From the NCBI GenBank assembly GCA_937907425.1, contig CALCIE010000076.1, forward strand, positions 1 through 64,000: DNA of 64,000 nucleotides. The letters run 5' to 3'. A program made the position numbers and the translations under genes. Positions 59,728 to 64,000 of this stretch are shown here, piece by piece (the stretch's first letter is position 1; each line of letters opens with the position of its first letter). This DNA is from ZC4RG42 sp003242425. GTDB lineage: Bacteria; Pseudomonadota; Gammaproteobacteria; Burkholderiales; SG8-39. The notes beneath the pieces were generated by a model, which saw nothing but the letters and a program-made list of their open reading frames with translations, was not told the DNA's origin and searched no databases.

Positions 59728-60483
59728 TCACCGCAGCTTGCGCCACTCGCGTTCCAGCTGCATCACGAAGCGCTGGACGAAGTTCGACATCTGCGGCGGC
59801 AGGGCGAGGAAGCGCATGCCGCACTGCAGTTGCGGTTTGGGCTCGCTGTCGCGCTGGATCACGTGACGCACCTCGACGTCGGCCACCACCAGACCGACCT
59901 GCGGCAAGTCGAGCCGGCAGCCGCGCAGCACCATGCCTGTTTGGGGCGCAAAGCTGCTTCCTTCCTCCACGAGGACGCCTATACCGCCTGCGCTGATGTC
60001 CACCAGCCGCAGTTTCACCTCCTCGGGACAGTTGTCCTGAGCCGGTACGTGCAGATGGAGCGGCTGGGTGATCCGCGTCGGAACACGGAAAGCCTCGCGG
60101 CGTTGCAGGCGCAGCACGCACGAGGGGAACGCAGCTTCGATCGCGGGGCCGTCGGGCAGCTCGATGCGGCGAAAGCCGTCCACCTCGTACTGAATGGAGA
60201 TCTGGTGCAGCTGGGTTTCGACCACCGCCCGCCCGGCCCTGAGCAGCGCGGCGTTGGCCGCTTCGTCGGGACCGAAGTCGAGCGCGGCGCGGCGCTTGTC
60301 CGGCCACAGTTCCAGCAGGCGGCTGACGATGTAGGACTGGGCACCGAAGTGCAGCACGATCTGGCTGCGCGCGTCGCGCAACGCGCGCAGCAGCGCGAGG
60401 ATCTCGACCTGCGAGTCGATGCGATAACGCGCGTACAGTTCGGACTGGAGCCGCTGCTTGAACAGCTCCACCATGCCTGTCAT
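59728..60483 (-). CDS. ycgR: YcgR-like flagellar brake protein (PilZ)
   Basis: The 251-residue protein has the N-terminal YcgR domain and a C-terminal PilZ domain with both c-di-GMP-binding motifs: RREAFR at 128-133 and DISAGG at 162-167. YcgR slows the motor when c-di-GMP is high. The ATG at 60483 overlaps the fhlB stop (ATGA) with GAAGGGAG upstream. It is the last gene of the fliD-to-ycgR operon. Confidence 0.88.
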   Translation of the reverse strand: MTGMVELFKQRLQSELYARYRIDSQVEILALLRALRDARSQIVLHFGAQSYIVSRLLELWPDKRRAALDFGPDEAANAALLRAGRAVVETQLHQISIQYEVDGFRRIELPDGPAIEAAFPSCVLRLQRREAFRVPTRITQPLHLHVPAQDNCPEEVKLRLVDISAGGIGVLVEEGSSFAPQTGMVLRGCRLDLPQVGLVVADVEVRHVIQRDSEPKPQLQCGMRFLALPPQMSNFVQRFVMQLEREWRKLR

Positions 60484-60785
60484 TTCAATCTCCCTTCGGG
60501 TGCGGCTGGCAGTTTGCCAGCCTGCTCCATGCGATAAAGCCACGCCAGCAGTTCCGCGACCACGCGATAGAGCTGCGGCGGAATGTGTCGATCCAGATCC
60601 ACTTGCATCAGCAAACTCACCAGCTCGCGCGACTGGTGCACGTACACGCCGGCCTCGGCGGCGCGCCGCATGATCTCTTCGGCGAGCCATCCGCGGCCCT
60701 TGGCGACCACGCGGGGCGCGATGTCGCCTTCGCGGTAGGCGAGGGCGACGGCGCTCGGCAGCGGTTGGAAATCCTGTTCACTCAT
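60480..60785 (-). CDS. FlhB C-terminal-domain homologue (FhlB)
   Basis: The 101-residue protein aligns with the cytoplasmic export-switch domain of FlhB: AVALAYREGDIAPRVVAKGRGWLAEEIMRRA, followed by IPPQLYRVVAELLAWLYRM. It lacks membrane helices and the autocleavage NPTH motif, as in known FhlB proteins. It overlaps fliK2 by 8 bases. Pairing with a FliK-like protein suggests a role in substrate switching. Confidence 0.88.
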   Translation of the reverse strand: MSEQDFQPLPSAVALAYREGDIAPRVVAKGRGWLAEEIMRRAAEAGVYVHQSRELVSLLMQVDLDRHIPPQLYRVVAELLAWLYRMEQAGKLPAAPEGRLK

Positions 60786-61743
60786 CGCTATGCCACTCCG
60801 TGGCGCGCAATGCGATGCCCGCTTCCGCGAGGGCGGCGGCGAAACCGTCGTGATGGGCGCGCAGGGTTTCGATGGTCGCCGGCGCGGCGCGCAGACTGAG
60901 ACGCACACCCGCTGCGTCCAAAGCGATGCGCGCCTCGATCGCGCCGAGCTGCGGCAGCTCGATGCGCAGCGTGGTGATCCAGGCGCGCGCCTCCTGCGCT
61001 GCCCGCTCCGGGGAAGCGCGTTCCTCGGCGATTTCCAGTTCCGCCTGCTGCCGCGGCCAGACTTCGCCCTGCCAGTGCACCCGGCGCAGATCGAGCGCAT
61101 CCAGCTGTTCGCGCACGATGGAAAGAAGCGGTTCCGGTACCGCGCCGTGACTCGTCGCACCCGGCTGCGTACCCGATTGGGCGTCCGGCGCGTCGGCGGC
61201 TTCCTGAGCCGGCAGCGGAAGTGGTTGCGGCAGCGGACCCGTGCGTGCTGGGACGGGAATGAAGCGATTCTGCGGTTCGGCGCGCAGGCTGTCCAGTGTG
61301 CGCTCGCCGTTGACCCATTCCTCCAGATGCGCTTCGTAGAACAGGCCGCTTGAGGAAAGCGAGCGCAGCAGCGCACGGGCCGCGAGTTCCGGCGGGGCCG
61401 TGGAGACGTCGATGCCGGCCATTGCCGGGCGCGGTTTTCCGGATGTCTCGGCGAGCAAGGCGCTGATCAGTGCGGCATCGGCGCTCAGGCGCGTCGTGGC
61501 GGAAGCGGGCGGTTGCGCCGGCGCCGTCCCGGCAGGCGCTTTCGTGACGGCAGCCGCGTCTTCCTTGGGCGGGGCGATATGCGCCTTGACGCTTTCTGTG
61601 CCGCTTAAAGGGTTGACGGGTTCTTGCGGACCGGCTGTGGGTGCGGTTTTGGCTGCCGCTGCGTTCAGGTCGAGCAGCGTTTCGAGTTTGTCGAATTTTA
61701 TTCGCGACGCGAGGGCGGAAAGCGCGTTCGCCGGGTCGGCCAT
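60778..61743 (-). CDS. Second FliK-like hook-length control protein
   Basis: The 321-residue protein has an Ala/Pro-rich N-terminus. The C-terminal domain resembles Flg_hook (ITTLRIELPQLGAIEARIALDAAGVRLSLRA). It also has a conserved-looking segment near 100-150 (LARALLRSLSSSGLFYEAHLEEWVNGER) that is common in this subfamily. A separate, standard fliK lies at 52010-52963, so the window encodes two. GAGGT precedes the ATG, and it is coupled to fhlB. Confidence 0.82.
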   Translation of the reverse strand: MADPANALSALASRIKFDKLETLLDLNAAAAKTAPTAGPQEPVNPLSGTESVKAHIAPPKEDAAAVTKAPAGTAPAQPPASATTRLSADAALISALLAETSGKPRPAMAGIDVSTAPPELAARALLRSLSSSGLFYEAHLEEWVNGERTLDSLRAEPQNRFIPVPARTGPLPQPLPLPAQEAADAPDAQSGTQPGATSHGAVPEPLLSIVREQLDALDLRRVHWQGEVWPRQQAELEIAEERASPERAAQEARAWITTLRIELPQLGAIEARIALDAAGVRLSLRAAPATIETLRAHHDGFAAALAEAGIALRATEWHSDE

Positions 61744-61752
61744 GGCTGCACC

Positions 61753-61950
61753 TCAACCGTGCGGCGCGGCGTATTCGTCGATGTGAGGCAGACCGTCGGG
61801 ATGCGCAGGCGGAGCCGGCGGGCGGCGTTCGGACTCGCGGCGGGAATGGCGATGAGGACGGGACTGCTCGCGCGAATCACGCTCGCGGCGCACAGCCGGA
61901 ACCGCCGGGACGGCCGGCGTGACGGGCTGCGCGGGCGTGCGTTCCAACAT
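61753..61950 (-). CDS. Small hypothetical protein in the fliD operon
   Basis: The 65-residue frame has GAGGAA eight bases before its ATG and ends 9 bases before fliK2, whose own Shine-Dalgarno starts at this stop codon. The product is Pro-rich at first, then Arg/His-rich, and ends with PDGLPHIDEYA. I do not recognise it. The position and ribosome site support a real gene. Confidence 0.5.
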   Translation of the reverse strand: MLERTPAQPVTPAVPAVPAVRRERDSREQSRPHRHSRRESERRPPAPPAHPDGLPHIDEYAAPHG

Positions 61951-61976
61951 CGCTGCGGTTCCTCATACGACGCGGC

Positions 61977-62294
61977 TCAACGATACGCCTGCTCAACGCG
62001 GCGGCCCGCGGCCGCGGCGTTCAGCAGCCACTCCAGCCGGGCCATCCACGGCTGGGTGAGCTCGCGGATCTCGGCATCATGCTCGAGCACGGTCAGAATG
62101 ATATCGCGCCGGCGGCGGTCGATCTCGTCGCCGAGCGGACCGTCCACGCGTTGCGCCTTGAGGCGCTCGACCCGGCGCGCGCATTCCTTTTCGGCCTCGA
62201 TGAGCGCGTCCCAGTCCCCGCGCCGCGCCGCGGCCAGCATACGGGCGCTCGCATCGGCGATGGACTCGTAGAGGTTCAGCACTTCCGCACCCAT
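61977..62294 (-). CDS. fliT: Flagellar export chaperone FliT
   Basis: The 105-residue helical protein (from ATG 62294; a start at 62330 is also open) has LNLYESIADASARMLAAARRGDWDALIEAEKEC and Trp residues near the C-terminus (TQPWMARLEWLL). This fits FliT, the chaperone for FliD. It follows fliS in the fliD-fliS-fliT order. Confidence 0.88.
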   Translation of the reverse strand: MGAEVLNLYESIADASARMLAAARRGDWDALIEAEKECARRVERLKAQRVDGPLGDEIDRRRRDIILTVLEHDAEIRELTQPWMARLEWLLNAAAAGRRVEQAYR

Positions 62295-62339
62295 CTCAGC
62301 GTCCCCCGTTCCATTGATTCCGCCTCGCATGCCGGACTT

Positions 62340-62750
62340 TTACGCCGCGGCCATCGAGGTGCGCGCTTCTTCCGGCATGGCCTGCCAGGCATCGCGCAGC
62401 TCGGTCGCAAGCCGGACCACTTCCTCCACCGTCGCCGGATCGTTTTTCAGATTGGCGAACAGCAGCCGGTTGATCATGTATTCGTACAGCGCATCGAGCT
62501 GCTGCGCGATGCTGCCGCCGCGGGCGATGTCGAGGCTGCCACGCAGCCCCTCTTCCAGGATGCGGATCGCCCTGGAGATCGATTCGCCCTTGCGTGCGAT
62601 TTCTCCGGCGCGCATCGCTTCGCGCGCCCGCGCCAGCGACTGCAGCAGGCCCTCGTACAGCATGCCGATGAGCTTGTGCGGATCGGCGGCTGCGACGCCG
62701 GTTTCGACATTGACCTGGGTATAGGCGGCGGTGCCGAAGGAGCCGAACAT
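62340..62750 (-). CDS. fliS: Flagellar export chaperone FliS
   Basis: The 136-residue helical protein begins MFGSFGTAAYTQVNVETGV and has ADPHKLIGMLYEGLLQSLARA plus LYEYMINRLLFANLKND, the FliS signature. FliS binds flagellin before export. ATG at 62750 was chosen because the family N-terminus starts there. Confidence 0.95.
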   Translation of the reverse strand: MFGSFGTAAYTQVNVETGVAAADPHKLIGMLYEGLLQSLARAREAMRAGEIARKGESISRAIRILEEGLRGSLDIARGGSIAQQLDALYEYMINRLLFANLKNDPATVEEVVRLATELRDAWQAMPEEARTSMAAA

Positions 62751-62813
62751 GACTGGAGCCGTTTCAGTTGGAGATACCTTGAGTATCGGCAGCATTCAGG
62801 AATTCTTTACGGC

Positions 62814-64000
62814 TCAGTCGTTGTTGATCTTCGGCAGGTTGGCGAGTTGCTGTTGCAGATAGCTGGCGGTCTGCTGCATGGACGCGAGCATGGCGTCCAG
62901 TGCAGTGAACTGGGCGCGATAGCGTTTTTCGACCAGCTCCAGCCGCTGCATGAGCGCTTCGCGGCGGGTGTTCAAGTCCTTGATGGAGCGGTTCAGCCCG
63001 TCGGTGCGGCTGTCCAGCAGCCCGTCGTCGGCGAGGAACTGCTTGGCGAGATTGGCAAACTGCTCCGCGAAGCCGCGCGCGAAACTGATGGTTCCGCGCT
63101 CGCCCAGGGGCCCGCCCGTGACGAGCACCGAAATGCCCAGGCCCGTCAGTTTCTGGCCGCTGCCGGTGGCGAGCTGTCCGCCGATCGTACCGGCCACATC
63201 GACGCCGTCGGTGCTTTCCGCCGTGCCGAACAGATCCGCCGCGGCATTGCCGCCGACGATTTCCACCTTCGAGGCCGAACCGTAGCGGTTCGAAGTGATC
63301 GTCAGGACGCCGCCGGATTCGGTCACGGTGACTTGCACGTCGTTGTCGCGCAAGGCGGTGGTGCCGTTGATCTTCGATTGCAGCTCGGCGGCCAGGGTGG
63401 CGGCGGTGTAGGTGCCGGCATTCAGCGTCACCGTCGTTTCGACGCCGTCCACTTTCAGGGTCAGCGTGTCGTTGACGCCGGCCGTGATGGTCGTGGCGGC
63501 GGCCTGGCTGCCCGTGGCCCGCCCCTGGGTCGCCAGTTGCGTGATCTTGAGCGCGTAATTGCCCGCCTTCGCGTCGGCGCTCGCCTCGACGAAGGACACC
63601 AGGCTGTCGCTCGGTTTGGCGATCGAGGCGAACAAGGTGGCGACGTCCTTGGACGGATCGTCGAGCACCTTCTGCAGTTTGCTGCTGTCGAGCTTGAGCG
63701 TGCCGTCCGTCTGGATGGTGACGCCGATGTCCGACATGCGGTTCAGGCCGCCGCTTGCCGTCTCCAGCGCGGTGCTCATCATGCCGCGCATGAGGCTTTG
63801 CATCTGCCGCACCGTGCTGTCGCCCTGCAGGATGCCGGCCTGCTTGGTCTCGGCGTTGTAGGCGGAGAGCCTGCTTAAGGTCGTCCACAGTTCGTTGTAG
63901 GCCTTGACGAAGTTGTCGACCGCCGATTTCGCGCCGCTGTTGTCGCGCGTGATCGACAGCGTGACGGTCTTGCCTTCGTCGGCTTGCAGGAGATCGAGCG
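62814..64000 (-). CDS. fliD: Flagellar cap protein FliD, 5' end outside window
   Basis: The frame is open from the stop at 62814 to the window edge, giving about 395 C-terminal residues. It contains FVKAYNELW, the core motif GILQGDSTVRQMQSLMRG, the middle Thr/Gly-rich flagellin-hook segment (GVNDTLTLKVDGVETTVTL) and the C-terminal FliD domain, ending in a coiled coil (LMQRLELVEKRYRAQFTALDAML). FliD caps the filament and folds flagellin. It is the first visible gene of the fliD-to-ycgR run. Confidence 0.95.
   Translation of the reverse strand, partial: LDLLQADEGKTVTLSITRDNSGAKSAVDNFVKAYNELWTTLSRLSAYNAETKQAGILQGDSTVRQMQSLMRGMMSTALETASGGLNRMSDIGVTIQTDGTLKLDSSKLQKVLDDPSKDVATLFASIAKPSDSLVSFVEASADAKAGNYALKITQLATQGRATGSQAAATTITAGVNDTLTLKVDGVETTVTLNAGTYTAATLAAELQSKINGTTALRDNDVQVTVTESGGVLTITSNRYGSASKVEIVGGNAAADLFGTAESTDGVDVAGTIGGQLATGSGQKLTGLGISVLVTGGPLGERGTISFARGFAEQFANLAKQFLADDGLLDSRTDGLNRSIKDLNTRREALMQRLELVEKRYRAQFTALDAMLASMQQTASYLQQQLANLPKINND

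Overview
The window is a GC-rich chromosomal stretch (roughly two-thirds G+C by eye) from a Gram-negative, flagellated bacterium. The most likely host is a betaproteobacterium near Rhodocyclales/Nitrosomonadales. This rests on the rpsU-yqeY-dnaG-rpoD order, a sigma-70 with a long Lys/Ala-rich N-terminus, System I (Ccm) cytochrome c maturation, a PEP-CTERM protein and the fliE / fliFGHIJKLMNOPQR layout. The genus cannot be named from the sequence alone. I see no insertion sequence, integrase of a mobile element, prophage or CRISPR array.

Left part (1-22.2 kb). Mostly housekeeping genes in short operons: Ku with a coupled MerR/TPR protein, metC with two small exported proteins, typA, a MocR regulator divergent from a lipoprotein, ogt-xerD, folB/plsY, and tsaD. 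A six-gene minus-strand cluster (11.9-16.6 kb) follows: AhpD-like protein, acyl-CoA-dehydrogenase-fold flavoprotein, rubredoxin, and an NrtA/SsuA-type ABC ATPase, binding protein and permease. It looks like an uptake-plus-redox pathway of unknown substrate. The macromolecular synthesis operon and a CAU tRNA complete this part.

Middle part (22.2-47.6 kb). This is the accessory-looking section. Two AraC-family regulators flank a two-gene unit. One gene encodes a secreted protein with a TbpB-like C-terminal barrel motif. The other encodes a Slam (type XI secretion) outer-membrane protein with TPRs and a DUF560-like barrel. Trehalose genes otsBA follow. The cytochrome c maturation genes are split into ccmEFGHI (plus strand) and ccmABCD (minus strand), facing each other across a type Va autotransporter and a divergent LuxR regulator. 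A seven-PAS membrane histidine kinase and a THxN-type PEP-CTERM protein come next.

Right part (47.7-64 kb). A flagellar region: fliFGHIJKLMNOPQR on the minus strand and fliE divergent. An HDOD gene behind a good sigma-28 promoter follows, facing a minus-strand fliD-fliS-fliT-small ORF-fliK2-fhlB-ycgR operon. fliD is cut by the window end.

The two most promising undescribed systems are the Slam/cargo pair (23.8-26.3 kb) and the ABC/rubredoxin/flavoprotein cluster (11.9-16.6 kb). All functions are inferred from sequence patterns read by eye; no database search was run.
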